NCBI RefSeq assembly: GCF_002250505.1
Contig: NZ_NJGY01000001.1
Span: forward strand, 2,499,066-2,563,065
Direction: 5' to 3'
Source of the DNA: Janthinobacterium sp. PC23-8
GTDB taxonomy: Bacteria > Pseudomonadota > Gammaproteobacteria > Burkholderiales > Burkholderiaceae_D
DNA: 64,000 nt
Made by a program: the position numbers and the translations under genes. Below are positions 35,883 to 46,649 of this stretch, one piece after another. The notes beneath the pieces are model-generated. The model had not been told where the DNA came from, searched no databases, and saw nothing but the letters and a program-made list of their open reading frames with translations. Each line of letters opens with the position of its first letter. The first letter of the stretch is position 1.

Positions 35883-36779
35883 ATGAAAAAGTTTAACACG
35901 CAAGCCCCTCTCCACCAGCGTTTTACTTGTGGGCTGCTGATCTTGATGCTGATCGTCGTGGCCGGCTGCAGCAGCTTGCGTCTGGCCTACAACAATGGCG
36001 ACACCGTGCTGTACTGGTGGCTCAACGCCTATGTCGACCTGGACCGCGACCAGAAAGGCTGGGTACGCGACGATATCGACAAGCTGTTTGACTGGCACCG
36101 CAAGACTCAATTGCGCGATTATGTCGAAATCCTGCGCAAGGGCCAGAAACAGGTGCAAGGCAATCCCACCCAGGCGGACCTGATGGCCGACTACAGCGAG
36201 ATCAAGAGCCGTACCCAATCGCTGCTGCTGAAAGCGGCGCCCGACCTGGCCGACCTGGCGCGCTCGCTGAAACCGGAACAGATCGCGCAGATGGAAAAGA
36301 AGTTCACGTCGAACAATGACGATTACCGCAAGAAATTCCTGACGGGCGACCAGGAAAAGCGCCAGCAACTGCGCTACAAGAAATCGATGGAGCAGTTCGA
36401 ACTGTGGTTCGGCAGTTTCAGCAGGGAGCAGGAAGCCATCATCCGCAAGGCGTCGGATGCGCGGCCGCTGGACAATGAAATCTGGCTCGACGAGCGCATG
36501 CGCCGCCAGCGCAATGTGCTGACCCTGGTGCAAAAGGTACATCACGAAAAACTGAGCAAGGAAGCGACCGTGTCGCTGATCAATACCCTGGTCAAGGACA
36601 GCTTCGATCGCCTGGAACATTCCGATCGCAAGGCCTTTTTTGACGCGTTCGAGAACAGCACGGCGCAAATGATACTGACCGTCATCAAGATTGCCACGCC
36701 GGCGCAAAAAGCCCATGGCGTCAAGCGCATGCAGGGCTGGATTGACGACTTCAATTCGCTGGCAAGCCAGCCGAAGTAA
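35883..36779 (+). CDS. DUF6279 family lipoprotein
   Basis: This 298-residue lipoprotein has an N-terminal membrane segment and lipobox (LMLIVVAGC, Cys about 29). The all-helical body with LRLAYNNGDTVLYWWLNAYVD, RSLKPEQIAQMEKKF and KAFFDAFENSTAQM is typical of DUF6279, a family of uncharacterised proteobacterial envelope proteins. It is divergent from glmU, with start codons 29 bp apart, and upstream of rsmD. Confidence 0.85.
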   Translation: MKKFNTQAPLHQRFTCGLLILMLIVVAGCSSLRLAYNNGDTVLYWWLNAYVDLDRDQKGWVRDDIDKLFDWHRKTQLRDYVEILRKGQKQVQGNPTQADLMADYSEIKSRTQSLLLKAAPDLADLARSLKPEQIAQMEKKFTSNNDDYRKKFLTGDQEKRQQLRYKKSMEQFELWFGSFSREQEAIIRKASDARPLDNEIWLDERMRRQRNVLTLVQKVHHEKLSKEATVSLINTLVKDSFDRLEHSDRKAFFDAFENSTAQMILTVIKIATPAQKAHGVKRMQGWIDDFNSLASQPK

Positions 36780-36849
36780 GGGCCGGGCCGCAGGGGCGTC
36801 GATGGGGCCATATGCTATAGTGGCCGCCATCGAATTGAAGAAGTTTCCC

Positions 36850-37509
36850 ATGCAAAAGAAGATCAAGAAGCCGGCCAAAGTCCCCGTCCACCACGCGCCG
36901 CCACCGAACCAGGTGCGCATTATCGGCGGGCAATGGAAGCGCTCCGTCCTGCCCGTGCTGCAGGCGCTGGGCCTGCGCCCGACGCCGGACCGCGTACGCG
37001 AAACAGTATTTAACTGGATCAATCACCTGCGCGACGGCGACTGGTCCAACGCCCAGGTGCTGGACCTGTTCGCCGGCAGCGGCGCGCTCGGCTTCGAAGC
37101 GGCCAGCCGCGGCGCCGCCGCCGTCACCATGGTCGACACGCATACGCCGGTGATCCGCCAGCTCGAAGAGAACAAGACGAAACTGCGCGCCGACAACGTG
37201 CAGCTGCTGCGCGGCGACGCGCTGCTGACGGCGCAAGGCCTGGCGGCGCGCGGCCAGCGTTTCGACCTGATCTTCCTCGATCCGCCTTACCAGCAAGACT
37301 TCTTGGCCAAGGTCTTGCCGCTGTGCGCCAATCTGCTGAAAGACGGCGGCATCGTCTATGCGGAATCGGGGCTGGCTATGGTGTTCGATGAAAACAGCGA
37401 GCAAGGCAAGCCGGAGTGGATGGCGCCGTGGGAAGTCATCCGCGCCGATAAAGCAGGGACTGTTTATTATCATTTGCTAACTTACAACAAAGTAGCGACA
37501 ACTGCTTGA
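36850..37509 (+). CDS. rsmD: 16S rRNA (guanine-966-N2)-methyltransferase
   Basis: This 219-residue enzyme starts at ATG 36850 (MQKKIKKPAKV). The class I methyltransferase core follows: VRIIGGQWKRSVLPVL, PTPDRVRETVFNWI, the SAM loop LDLFAGSGALGFEAASRGA and the catalytic FLDPPYQQDFL. It methylates G966 of 16S rRNA during 30S assembly. The basic N-terminal tail is an extension. rsmD next to coaD is a conserved arrangement. Confidence 0.95.
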   Translation: MQKKIKKPAKVPVHHAPPPNQVRIIGGQWKRSVLPVLQALGLRPTPDRVRETVFNWINHLRDGDWSNAQVLDLFAGSGALGFEAASRGAAAVTMVDTHTPVIRQLEENKTKLRADNVQLLRGDALLTAQGLAARGQRFDLIFLDPPYQQDFLAKVLPLCANLLKDGGIVYAESGLAMVFDENSEQGKPEWMAPWEVIRADKAGTVYYHLLTYNKVATTA

Positions 37510-37573
37510 ATCTGCTTATAATTTAGGCAAAAAAGCCGGCCCACCCAAGGCGCATCCCCAATTTCAGGCATAA

Positions 37574-38386
<813 letters not shown>

Positions 38387-38467
38387 TTCATTCCGGCCGC
38401 CAGGCTGCGCGGCCCTCTTCCTGCATCTGCTCTACACTGTGGACATCCTCACCACACAAGGCAGACC

Positions 38468-39061
38468 ATGCACCGCAATTTCCGATCCGGCCGCATGCTG
38501 GCCGCCGCCTGCGTCTGCGCCTTTCTCGCGCAGCCGGCGCGATCTGTCGACATGGGCGGTGTCAAGCTCGACGACACGGTGCAACTGGCGAACCAGGCCT
38601 TGACACTCAATGGTGCCGGCGTGCGCTACAAGCTGATCTTCAAGGTCTACACGATTGCGCTGTATTTGCCGGAAAAGAAGAGCCGCCTGGACGAGATCCT
38701 GGCGCTGCCGGGTCCGCGGCGGCTGGAAATCGTCATGCTGCGCGATATCAGTTCCGACGACCTGCGCAAGTCCTTCATGGAAGGCCTGAACCGTACGTCC
38801 GACCAGGCCGACCGCACGCGCCTGCTGAGCCAGACGATGCAGCTCGGCGCCCTGTTCGAGATGGCGCCGGGCTTAAAAAAAGGCGACATGCTGACGCTGG
38901 ACTGGCTGCCCGAAGAGGGCACCTTGTGCCGGCTGAACGGCAAGCAACTGGGCGACAAAGTGCCCGACCTGGCCTTTTATAATGCGCTGCTGAAGATCTG
39001 GCTCGGCGCCCATCCGGCCGACACGCAATTGCGCGCGCATTTGCTCGGTGAGCCGGCGTAA
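38468..39061 (+). CDS. Chalcone isomerase-like periplasmic protein
   Basis: This 197-residue protein has a signal peptide (LAAACVCAFLAQPARS) and the chalcone-isomerase-like fold pattern: GVRYKLIFKVYTIALYLPEKK, EIVMLRDISSDDLRKSF and MLTLDWLPEEGTLCRLNGK. Bacterial members of this family are not flavonoid enzymes as far as known and are thought to be envelope or ligand-binding proteins. It stands 80 bp after the ferredoxin. Confidence 0.85.
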   Translation: MHRNFRSGRMLAAACVCAFLAQPARSVDMGGVKLDDTVQLANQALTLNGAGVRYKLIFKVYTIALYLPEKKSRLDEILALPGPRRLEIVMLRDISSDDLRKSFMEGLNRTSDQADRTRLLSQTMQLGALFEMAPGLKKGDMLTLDWLPEEGTLCRLNGKQLGDKVPDLAFYNALLKIWLGAHPADTQLRAHLLGEPA

Positions 39062-39074
39062 AACCGATCGACGT

Positions 39075-39100
39075 AAAAAAAGCCGGTGATTCACCGGCCT
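39075..39100 (-). terminator. Terminator of the small membrane protein gene
   Basis: On the minus strand GCCGGTGA and TCACCGGC pair across one base and are followed by TTTTTTT. It also lies 20 bp after the convergent chalcone-isomerase-like gene. Confidence 0.8.
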
Positions 39101-39121
39101 GGTCGTCTTGCGTATCGCGTT

Positions 39122-39343
39122 TTATGCGCGCGTGGCCAGCTCGCGCGCCAGGCGCTGCTCACGGCTCAGCTTGGGACGCACCACCAGCACCAGGGCGCGG
39201 ACGATACCGATCAGCAAGGGCTTGAACACCAGCACGAAAGCGCCCACGGCGACCAGCGCCAGCAGCACTTGTACGACGGTGATAAAGGGAATGTCCAGTA
39301 CGGGTGCGGAGACTGCGTACAGGGCGGTGGCGAAGGTAGACAT
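39122..39343 (-). CDS. Small integral membrane protein, unknown function
   Basis: This 73-residue protein has one or two hydrophobic helices (ITVVQVLLALVAVGAFVLVF and LLIGIVRALVLVV) and a basic C-terminus (RPKLSREQRLARELATRA). It has its own terminator, supporting that it is real. No function is recognised. Confidence 0.7.
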   Translation of the reverse strand: MSTFATALYAVSAPVLDIPFITVVQVLLALVAVGAFVLVFKPLLIGIVRALVLVVRPKLSREQRLARELATRA

Positions 39344-39538
39344 GATTTCCAGTGCATTATAGAATTTGGCAGTACTATAGTGCAGTGCAACATATCAATC
39401 TAATTCTATTTCCTGATACCAATCATATGAATCATGAATGGAAACTGTAATTTTTTTTTACGAGTGAAATCAATCGGCCCCGGCGCGGTTTACACTGGTA
39501 AATAATTTATCTGAATTTAACTTTACCTTGGACTTTCC

Positions 39539-40519
39539 ATGAGTTTTCTGACGCTGGATCTGAACTTGCTGCGTGTTTTCGACGCCGTCATGACGGAACA
39601 AAACCTGACGCGCGCGGCCGGCCATCTGGCAATGACACAGCCGGCGGTCTCGAACGCCATCAAGCGCCTGCGCGAAAGCCTGGGTGACGAGTTGCTGATC
39701 CGCACGGCCTATGGCGTCAAACCGACGCCGCGCGCCGAAGCGCTATGGCCGTCCGTGCGCTCGGCGCTGGCCAGCCTGGAAGCGGCGGTCACGCCGGAAA
39801 CGTTCGATGTCTCGAAAACCCATGCCACGTTCCGCATGGCCATGGCCGACGCCACGGCCGCCTTCTGGCTGCCATCATTGATGCGTTCGATCGAACGCGA
39901 GGCGCCGGGCGTCAATGTGCGCATGATGCCGCTCACCACGCGTGAACCGCGGCCGATGTTGCTGCGTGGCGACATCGACCTGGCGGTCGGCTTCTTTCCC
40001 GGCGTGGCGGCGCAATTGTCGAGCGAAACGGGCTCGCCGATCCGCCACGAGCGTCTGTATTCAGGCAAGTACGTGTGCGTGATGCGGCGCGGCCATCCGC
40101 TGGCCAACCAGGAACTGACCTTGGACAACTATTGCGCGGCGAACCACTTGCTGGTGAGTTTTTCCGGCCGCGCCCACGGCCTGATCGACGAAGCGCTGTC
40201 GCAGATGCACCGCGAGCGGCGCATTTTATTGACCGTCAACCAGTTCTTCACGGCCGGCCGGGTGGTGGCCAACTCCGACCTGATCACGGTCCTGCCGCGC
40301 CATCTGATCGCCTCAACCGGCATGACCGAGTCCCTGCTGTCCAAGGACTTGCCATTGACCCTGCCGGCGGTCCACCTGGACATGCTGTGGCACGAACGCG
40401 ACGCGCGCAGCCCGGCCCACAAATGGCTGCGCAACCACCTCGAGAGCATGAATTCGCCGGCCTTGCGCACCGCCACCGCCGGCGGTGGCGGCGTCACGGC
40501 CAAGCCGAACGCGGATTAA
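39539..40519 (+). CDS. LysR-family transcriptional regulator
   Basis: This 326-residue LTTR resembles NodD/LinR-type members: [40 protein letters not shown], then the effector domain [19 protein letters not shown]. Target genes are not evident. Its stop codon overlaps that of the convergent chemoreceptor gene (TTAA shared at 40516-40519). Confidence 0.93.
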   Translation: MSFLTLDLNLLRVFDAVMTEQNLTRAAGHLAMTQPAVSNAIKRLRESLGDELLIRTAYGVKPTPRAEALWPSVRSALASLEAAVTPETFDVSKTHATFRMAMADATAAFWLPSLMRSIEREAPGVNVRMMPLTTREPRPMLLRGDIDLAVGFFPGVAAQLSSETGSPIRHERLYSGKYVCVMRRGHPLANQELTLDNYCAANHLLVSFSGRAHGLIDEALSQMHRERRILLTVNQFFTAGRVVANSDLITVLPRHLIASTGMTESLLSKDLPLTLPAVHLDMLWHERDARSPAHKWLRNHLESMNSPALRTATAGGGGVTAKPNAD

Positions 40520-42075
40520 GTCGGCGTGCCGGAGCGGTAACCGATCCGGAAACCGCCCCAGTGCTTGCCGTCCACATAGATGGGCGCCGACAGATCATGC
40601 ATGACCTCGCCCGTATCGCGTTTATACGTCTGCAATAAAAACGGCCGCGTATTGCTGCCGCAGCGCGCGCCCGTGCGGTCGCTGAAAATGCGCTTGGTGC
40701 GGTTGTGCACCATATCGTGATCATAGTCGCCCGTCAGCGGTTGCGAGAATTTCTTGTTGTGGGTCGGAAAATACCCATTCGTGTCGACCGCGCCCGCGTA
40801 CGCCAGCTGGGGCAGGGCGGCCAGCACGGCTTCCTGCAGCTCCGGCAAGACCTTGTCGGTAAAGGCGTCGAACTGGGTGGTGTGCTTGGGCGGATTGGTA
40901 TTCGGTATCGTTTGATAGCGGCGGTCGAACAGCGCCTCGCGCGTGATGCGCCCGTTGGCAATCGCCTGCTCGAACAGTTTGCCGACCTCGCGGGCCGCCT
41001 GCTGGGCGGCGGCGCGGATGGCGTCGTGCGGCGTGGCCACCGCCGATTCGCCCAGCGCGCTGGCGATCACTTCGGCGCGCTCGGCCAGCGCCATCGCCGA
41101 CTGCGTGGCGCGCGGCAAGTCGGTATTGGTCGACAGCATGCTGTCGCGGATCTGCGCGATGGCGTCGGCGATCACTTGCGTGACGTCCACGTGTTCGCGC
41201 GCGGCGCGGGCAATTTGGCCGATCTCGTCTTCCGATACGCCCGACGACTCCTCGATATGGCTCAAGGAACCGTGCACGCTTTCCACATTGCGCGCCGCTT
41301 CGGTCACGCTTTCGGCCAGCGACTGCATGCCGTGCGCCGCTGTTTCCGATTGCTCATTGATTTCGCGCACCATCACGCTGATCTCGTCGCTCGCTTCCTT
41401 GGTGCGCTGCGCCAGTTGCCGCACTTCCCCGGCCACCACCGCAAAGCCGCGGCCGTGTTCGCCGGCGCGCGCCGCTTCGATGGCGGCGTTCAGCGCCAGC
41501 AGGTTGGTGCGTGCGGAAATATCGGAAATCGCTTCCGTAAAACCGGTGATGCGCTTCGATTTGTCTTGCAGGCTGAGCATGGAGGTCGACGCCGCCTGCG
41601 CATCTTCACGCGCGCGCTTGACACGCTGCAAGCCCTGGTCCAGTTCGGCGCGCGCCGCCACGCTTTCCACCCGCACGCCAGCGGCCACGGTGGCGGCACG
41701 CTCGGCATTGGCGGCGATTTTTTCCGTACTGCACGCATTTTGTGCGGAACTGTCGGCAATCTCGCTGGCCGTCTGCACGTCCAGGTCGACCTTCTTTTTG
41801 ACCGAGTCGACAAAGTACGAGGTTTCCGCCGCGCCGATCATGATGGCGTCGATGGCGCGCCCGACCGTATCGGCAAAGCGGTGCAAGCCTTGGTCGCCCT
41901 GCGTGCGGCTTGCCAGTTGCGCCAGCGCGGCGCCAACGATGGCGGCCAGCACGGCGATCAGGTAGGCAGAGGCGACACCTGCCAGTTGCAGCAGAAACAC
42001 CAGGCCACAGGCCAGCACGATGGCTGCGAGCGTAAATAGAAAGAAACGTACCAGCTGGTGCGACAACGGCTTCAT
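40516..42075 (-). CDS. Methyl-accepting chemotaxis protein with C-terminal sensor-like domain
   Basis: This 519-residue protein starts at ATG 42075 ([14 protein letters not shown]). Two closely spaced transmembrane helices (about 10-55) leave almost no periplasmic domain. The signalling domain follows immediately ([39 protein letters not shown]). The last 130 residues (after [17 protein letters not shown]) hold a Cache/PAS-like module, [20 protein letters not shown]...[37 protein letters not shown]. The input domain is therefore cytoplasmic and C-terminal, inverted relative to ordinary receptors. No che genes are nearby. Confidence 0.9.
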   Translation of the reverse strand: MKPLSHQLVRFFLFTLAAIVLACGLVFLLQLAGVASAYLIAVLAAIVGAALAQLASRTQGDQGLHRFADTVGRAIDAIMIGAAETSYFVDSVKKKVDLDVQTASEIADSSAQNACSTEKIAANAERAATVAAGVRVESVAARAELDQGLQRVKRAREDAQAASTSMLSLQDKSKRITGFTEAISDISARTNLLALNAAIEAARAGEHGRGFAVVAGEVRQLAQRTKEASDEISVMVREINEQSETAAHGMQSLAESVTEAARNVESVHGSLSHIEESSGVSEDEIGQIARAAREHVDVTQVIADAIAQIRDSMLSTNTDLPRATQSAMALAERAEVIASALGESAVATPHDAIRAAAQQAAREVGKLFEQAIANGRITREALFDRRYQTIPNTNPPKHTTQFDAFTDKVLPELQEAVLAALPQLAYAGAVDTNGYFPTHNKKFSQPLTGDYDHDMVHNRTKRIFSDRTGARCGSNTRPFLLQTYKRDTGEVMHDLSAPIYVDGKHWGGFRIGYRSGTPT

Positions 42076-42274
42076 TGGTCCCCCGCTGCGAGAATCCGTG
42101 CCGGCCCCAAGGCAGGCTGTAGCCGAATGCGGGGGTGCACGATTACACACACCGCATCTTGATCCCGACGTCTGCGCGTCGTCTCAGGCGGCTACCGGAT
42201 GGCAGATTTGTGGTTCCACCCTACAACATTTATCAGCCAAGCTCAATCGGAAATACCGCAAGGCGCTACCGAGG

Positions 42275-42730
42275 TCATTTGATCGGCAATTTGGTGGTAT
42301 TTTTGACTTCTTCCATCACCGCGTAAGTGTGGGTTTCACGCACGCCTTTTTGCAACAGGGTCTTGCCGAGGAATTCGCGGTAGGCCGCCATGTCCTTCAC
42401 GCGCGCCTTGACCAGGTAATCGAAACCGCCAGCGACCATATGACATTCCAGTACCTCCGGAATGATTTGTACGCTATGCTTGAAGGCGTCGAACACTTCC
42501 GGCGTGGTGCGGTCGAGCACGACTTCGATAAACACCAGCAGCGATACGTCGAGCAACTGCGGATTCAACTGGGCCGTGTAGCCCATGATATAGCCCGATT
42601 CGTGCAGCTTGCGCACGCGCTCGAGGCAGGCGGCCGGCGACAGGTTCACGCGCGCGGCCAGCTCGACGTTGCTGATGCGTCCATCGCTCTGCAATTCCAT
42701 CAAGATTTTCTTGCTTATCTTGTCCAGCAT
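42275..42730 (-). CDS. Lrp/AsnC-family regulator, probable regulator of putA
   Basis: This 151-residue protein starts at ATG 42730 (MLDKISKKILMELQ); a longer frame upstream reads through the operator. It has the AsnC winged helix (ISNVELAARVNLSPAACLERVRKL) and RAM domain (VLECHMVAGGFDYLVKARVKD). It is divergent from putA, and the PutA protein here lacks its own DNA-binding domain. By analogy with PutR/BkdR-type regulators it probably activates putA in response to proline or controls its own synthesis. Confidence 0.9.
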   Translation of the reverse strand: MLDKISKKILMELQSDGRISNVELAARVNLSPAACLERVRKLHESGYIMGYTAQLNPQLLDVSLLVFIEVVLDRTTPEVFDAFKHSVQIIPEVLECHMVAGGFDYLVKARVKDMAAYREFLGKTLLQKGVRETHTYAVMEEVKNTTKLPIK

Positions 42731-42742
42731 CCGAAGCACTCC

Positions 42743-42761
42743 CCAAATAAATATTATTTGG
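42743..42761. promoter_or_regulatory. Inverted repeat between lrp and putA, candidate Lrp operator
   Basis: CCAAATAA and TTATTTGG are perfect inverted halves separated by ATA, 13 bp before the Lrp-type start codon. The placement and AT-rich symmetry fit an Lrp-family binding site controlling lrp and possibly putA. Confidence 0.5.
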
Positions 42762-42938
42762 TTAAATTGTCTCATCAAAAACTATCTATTGCTAGCCCTC
42801 TGTATTACCAGAATTAATCCATAAGAATCCCCTTTACAATCGAATCATCTTAACGTCCGACTTTCAGTATTCTTTTGCACTAAAACAGGGCAAGAAATAC
42901 CGGTGGTTCCGTCATCTTTTTCCTTGTAAAGAGTCCCT

Positions 42939-45900
42939 ATGCATCCTGCTGGCCAACCGGCTTTTACCCCGCTTCCCTTTGCCGCGCTGCAGGCGGAAGT
43001 CCTGCCTGCAGCGGCCGCTCCACGCGCCGCCATCACTGCCGCCTACAGGCGCGACGAGGTTTCTGCGGTGCAGTGGCTATTGCGGCAAGTACGCGCGTCG
43101 AGCACCGAAACGACGGCTGAAGGGCAGGCGCTGGCTCACCGACTGGTGGCGGCCGTGCGCCAAAAACGCACCCGCGCGTCCGGTGTCGATGCGCTCATGC
43201 ATGAGTTTTCCTTATCGTCGGAAGAGGGTATTGCCCTGATGTGCCTGGCAGAAGCACTGTTGCGTATACCCGACACTCAGACGGCCGATCGTCTGATTGC
43301 CGACAAAATCAGCAAAGGCGACTGGAAGAAGCACCTGGGCGAGTCGCCCTCGATGTTCGTCAACGCGGCCACCTGGGGCTTGCTGATTACCGGCAAGCTG
43401 GTCGGCACCAGCAGCGAAGCGGGCCTCGGTTCGGCCATGACCAGGTTGATCGCCAAAGGCGGCGAGCCCTTGATCCGCAAAGGCGTGGACCTGGCCATGC
43501 GCATGCTGGGCAACCAGTTCGTTACCGGCCAGACCATCGCCGAAGCGTTGAAGAACAGCCGCGACAATGAAGCGCGCGGCTACCGCTATTCCTACGACAT
43601 GCTGGGCGAGGCGGCGCTGACGGAACTCGATGCGGCCAATTACTACGCTTCGTATGAAACGGCGATCCACGCCATCGGCAAGGCCTCGAACGGGCGCGGC
43701 ATCAAGAACGGCCCCGGCATTTCCGTCAAATTGTCGGCCCTGCATGCGCGCTACAGCCGCGCCCAGCGCGCCCGCGTGCTGGCCGAATTGCTGCCGCGCG
43801 TGAAAGCGCTGCTGTTGCTGGCCAAGCAGTACGACATCGGCTTCAATATCGATGCGGAAGAAACCGACCGCCTGGAACTGTCGCTCGACCTGATGGAAGC
43901 GCTGGCGTTCGATCCTGACCTGGCCGGTTTCGAGGGCATCGGCTATGTGGTGCAGGCCTACCAGAAACGCTGTCCGTTCGCCATCGATTACCTGATCGAC
44001 CTGGCCCAGCGCAGTGGCCGCAAGTTCATGGTGCGCCTGGTCAAGGGCGCGTATTGGGATGCAGAAATCAAGCGCGCCCAGGTCGATGGCCAGGAAGGCT
44101 ATCCGGTCTATACGCGCAAGGTCTATACCGACGTGTCCTACCTGGTGTGTGCGCAAAAACTGCTGGGCGCCAGCCGCCTGATCTATCCGCAATTTGCCAC
44201 CCATAACGCGCAGACGCTGGCGACGATCTATACCTGGGCCAGGCGCGACGGCGTGACCGACTACGAATTCCAGTGCCTGCACGGCATGGGCGAGACCCTG
44301 TACGACCAGGTGGTGGGCGCGGCCAATCTCGACAAGCCATGCCGTATCTATGCACCCGTCGGTTCGCACGAAACCCTGCTGGCCTACCTGGTGCGCCGTT
44401 TGCTGGAAAACGGCGCCAATTCGTCTTTTGTGAACCAGATCGTCGACGAAAACGTGGCGATCGACAGCCTGATCCGCGATCCACTGGAACAGGCACGGCT
44501 GCAGGGCGGCTTGCCGCATCCGGCGATTCCCATGCCGCTGGCCATGTTCGGTGGCGAGCGCAGGAACTCGGCCGGCATCGACTTGTCCAACGATGACACC
44601 TTGCGCGCGCTGGCCGATGGCCTGGCCCAGCCCTACGCCTGGCAGGCCTCGCCATTGATCGATGGCGCCGTCAGCCTGAATGCGTCCACTTTAACGATCT
44701 GCAATCCGGCGCGCCACGACGACCAGGTCGGCATGGTCGCTGAAGCGTGCCCGGCCGACGTAGAAACGGCGCTGGCCGCCGCCAGCGCCTTCGCTCCCGC
44801 ATGGCAGGACACGCAAGCGTCGCTGCGCGCCCATGCGCTGCGGCGCGCGGCCGACCTGTTCGAACAGCATCGCGTCGAACTGATGGCGCTGGCCGTGCGC
44901 GAAGCGGGCAAGTCGCTGCCGAACGCGATCGCGGAAATTCGCGAAGCGGTCGACTTTTTACGCTATTACGCGGCCGAGGTCGACCATGCACCAGCCACCG
45001 TGGCGCTCGGTCCGGTCACCTGCATCAGCCCATGGAATTTCCCGCTGGCCATTTTCACAGGCCAGGTGGCGGCAGCGCTCGCGGCCGGCAATGTGGTGCT
45101 GGCCAAGCCGGCCGAGCAAACGCCGCTGATCGCCTGGCGCGCCGTGCAACTGCTGCACGAAGCGGGCGTGCCACGCGGCGCGCTGCAGTTCCTGCCCGGC
45201 AGCGGCGAAGTGGTGGGCGGTGCCCTGTGCCAGGACGCGCGCGTCAAAGGCGTGATTTTCACCGGCTCGACCCAGGTGGCGCAGCTGATCAACCGCACCC
45301 TGGCCGCGCGCGCCGTGGTGGAACACACCGACATTGCACTGATCGCCGAGACCGGCGGCCAGAATGCGCTGATCGTCGATTCGTCCGCCTTGCCGGAGCA
45401 GGTGGTGCAGGACGTGATGTCGTCGGCATTCGACAGCGCCGGCCAGCGCTGCTCGGCCTTGCGCGTCTTGTTCCTGCAGGAAGAAATTGCCGACAAGACC
45501 CTCAAGATGCTCAAGGGCGCGATGCAGGAACTGCGCGTGGGCAATCCTGACCGCCTGGCCACCGATATCGGTCCCGTCATCGATGCCGAAGCACAAGGCA
45601 ATCTGCTGGCCCATATCAACCGCATGAAAACCGTGGCGATCAACCATTTTTCGCTCGACCTGCCGCCGGTGGAAGGCACGTTTGTCGCGCCGACGGTACT
45701 GGAAATCAAGTCGCTGGACCAGCTGACGCAGGAAGTGTTCGGCCCGGTGCTGCACGTGATCCGCTACCAGCGCGCCCAGTTGCCGCAACTGGTACAGTCG
45801 ATCAACGACAGCGGCTATGGCCTGACCCTGGGCATTCATACGCGCATCGATGAAACCATCGATTTTATTACCCGGCGCGCGCATGTGGGCAATATCTATG

Positions 45901-46592
45901 TGAACCGCAATATCGTCGGCGCCGTGGTTGGCGTGCAGCCGTTCGGTGGCGAAGGCAAGTCGGGCACCGGCCCGAAAGCGGGCGGCCCGCTGTACCTGAA
46001 ACGCCTGCAGCGCAATGCAGCGCCAGGCGCGCAGCACCAGCGCCAGGCGGCGCCGGCGCTCGATGCGCTGATCGTCTGGGCCAAGATGCACGGCCATGAG
46101 CAGGTGATGCAGCTGGCCCAGCAATACACGCGCACCACCTTGCTGGGCAGCACCATCGTCCTGCCGGGCCCGACGGGCGAGCGCAATACCTTGAGCTTTG
46201 CCGCGCGCGGCACGATCTTGTGCGCGGCCGCCACTTCCGGCGTGCTGATGAACCAGCTGGCAGCGGTGCTGGCGACCGGTAACCAGGCGCTGGTATTGGC
46301 GCAATCCGTCAGCCTGATCCCGGCCGACTTGCCGGCGGCGCTGAAAGACCGCATCCAGGTCATCACGGATATTTCCTCGGGCACATACGATTTCCAGATC
46401 GCCATGCTCGAAGCAACGCTGGCCGGTGAACTCAAACCGCTGCTGGCGGCCCGGGAAGGGGCCGTGGTGGGCACCATCGACACGACGGCACACTGCGCCA
46501 TCCCGCTGTGGCGCCTGGTCGCCGAGCGCGCCCTGTGCGTCAATACGACGGCGGCCGGCGGCAACGCCAGCCTGATGATGCTCGGCGTGTAA
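42939..46592 (+). CDS. putA: Bifunctional proline dehydrogenase / P5C dehydrogenase
   Basis: This 1,217-residue enzyme oxidises proline to glutamate through a channelled P5C intermediate. The N-terminal ribbon-helix-helix of E. coli PutA is absent. The proline dehydrogenase barrel (about 160-560) shows GISVKLSALHARYSRAQ, VRLVKGAYWDAEIKRAQ and FATHNAQTLATIY. The aldehyde dehydrogenase half (about 600-1,050) has ISPWNFPLAIFTGQVAAAL, the Glu site AETGGQNALIVDSSA and the nucleophile in SAGQRCSALRVL. A C-terminal ALDH-like domain (about 1,050-1,217) completes a long PutA type. It is followed by a clear terminator. Confidence 0.97.
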   Translation: MHPAGQPAFTPLPFAALQAEVLPAAAAPRAAITAAYRRDEVSAVQWLLRQVRASSTETTAEGQALAHRLVAAVRQKRTRASGVDALMHEFSLSSEEGIALMCLAEALLRIPDTQTADRLIADKISKGDWKKHLGESPSMFVNAATWGLLITGKLVGTSSEAGLGSAMTRLIAKGGEPLIRKGVDLAMRMLGNQFVTGQTIAEALKNSRDNEARGYRYSYDMLGEAALTELDAANYYASYETAIHAIGKASNGRGIKNGPGISVKLSALHARYSRAQRARVLAELLPRVKALLLLAKQYDIGFNIDAEETDRLELSLDLMEALAFDPDLAGFEGIGYVVQAYQKRCPFAIDYLIDLAQRSGRKFMVRLVKGAYWDAEIKRAQVDGQEGYPVYTRKVYTDVSYLVCAQKLLGASRLIYPQFATHNAQTLATIYTWARRDGVTDYEFQCLHGMGETLYDQVVGAANLDKPCRIYAPVGSHETLLAYLVRRLLENGANSSFVNQIVDENVAIDSLIRDPLEQARLQGGLPHPAIPMPLAMFGGERRNSAGIDLSNDDTLRALADGLAQPYAWQASPLIDGAVSLNASTLTICNPARHDDQVGMVAEACPADVETALAAASAFAPAWQDTQASLRAHALRRAADLFEQHRVELMALAVREAGKSLPNAIAEIREAVDFLRYYAAEVDHAPATVALGPVTCISPWNFPLAIFTGQVAAALAAGNVVLAKPAEQTPLIAWRAVQLLHEAGVPRGALQFLPGSGEVVGGALCQDARVKGVIFTGSTQVAQLINRTLAARAVVEHTDIALIAETGGQNALIVDSSALPEQVVQDVMSSAFDSAGQRCSALRVLFLQEEIADKTLKMLKGAMQELRVGNPDRLATDIGPVIDAEAQGNLLAHINRMKTVAINHFSLDLPPVEGTFVAPTVLEIKSLDQLTQEVFGPVLHVIRYQRAQLPQLVQSINDSGYGLTLGIHTRIDETIDFITRRAHVGNIYVNRNIVGAVVGVQPFGGEGKSGTGPKAGGPLYLKRLQRNAAPGAQHQRQAAPALDALIVWAKMHGHEQVMQLAQQYTRTTLLGSTIVLPGPTGERNTLSFAARGTILCAAATSGVLMNQLAAVLATGNQALVLAQSVSLIPADLPAALKDRIQVITDISSGTYDFQIAMLEATLAGELKPLLAAREGAVVGTIDTTAHCAIPLWRLVAERALCVNTTAAGGNASLMMLGV

Positions 46593-46610
46593 TTTTTTAC
46601 ACCTCAACCA

Positions 46611-46641
46611 AGGCAGAACCTGCGGGTTCTGCCTTTTTTTT
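46611..46641 (+). terminator. Rho-independent terminator of putA
   Basis: AGGCAGAACC and GGGTTCTGCC pair across TGC and are followed by eight T. It lies 19 bp after the putA stop and also faces the convergent nucleosidase gene. Confidence 0.93.
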
Positions 46642-46649
46642 ATACAACA

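Noticed and set aside
40705..42039. 444-codon plus-strand frame opposite the chemoreceptor gene
   Set aside because: Antisense shadow; the chemoreceptor signalling motif on the minus strand is unambiguous.
44958..46607. 549-codon minus-strand frame opposite putA
   Set aside because: Antisense shadow with His/Arg/Gln-rich composition. The plus strand carries conserved aldehyde dehydrogenase motifs.
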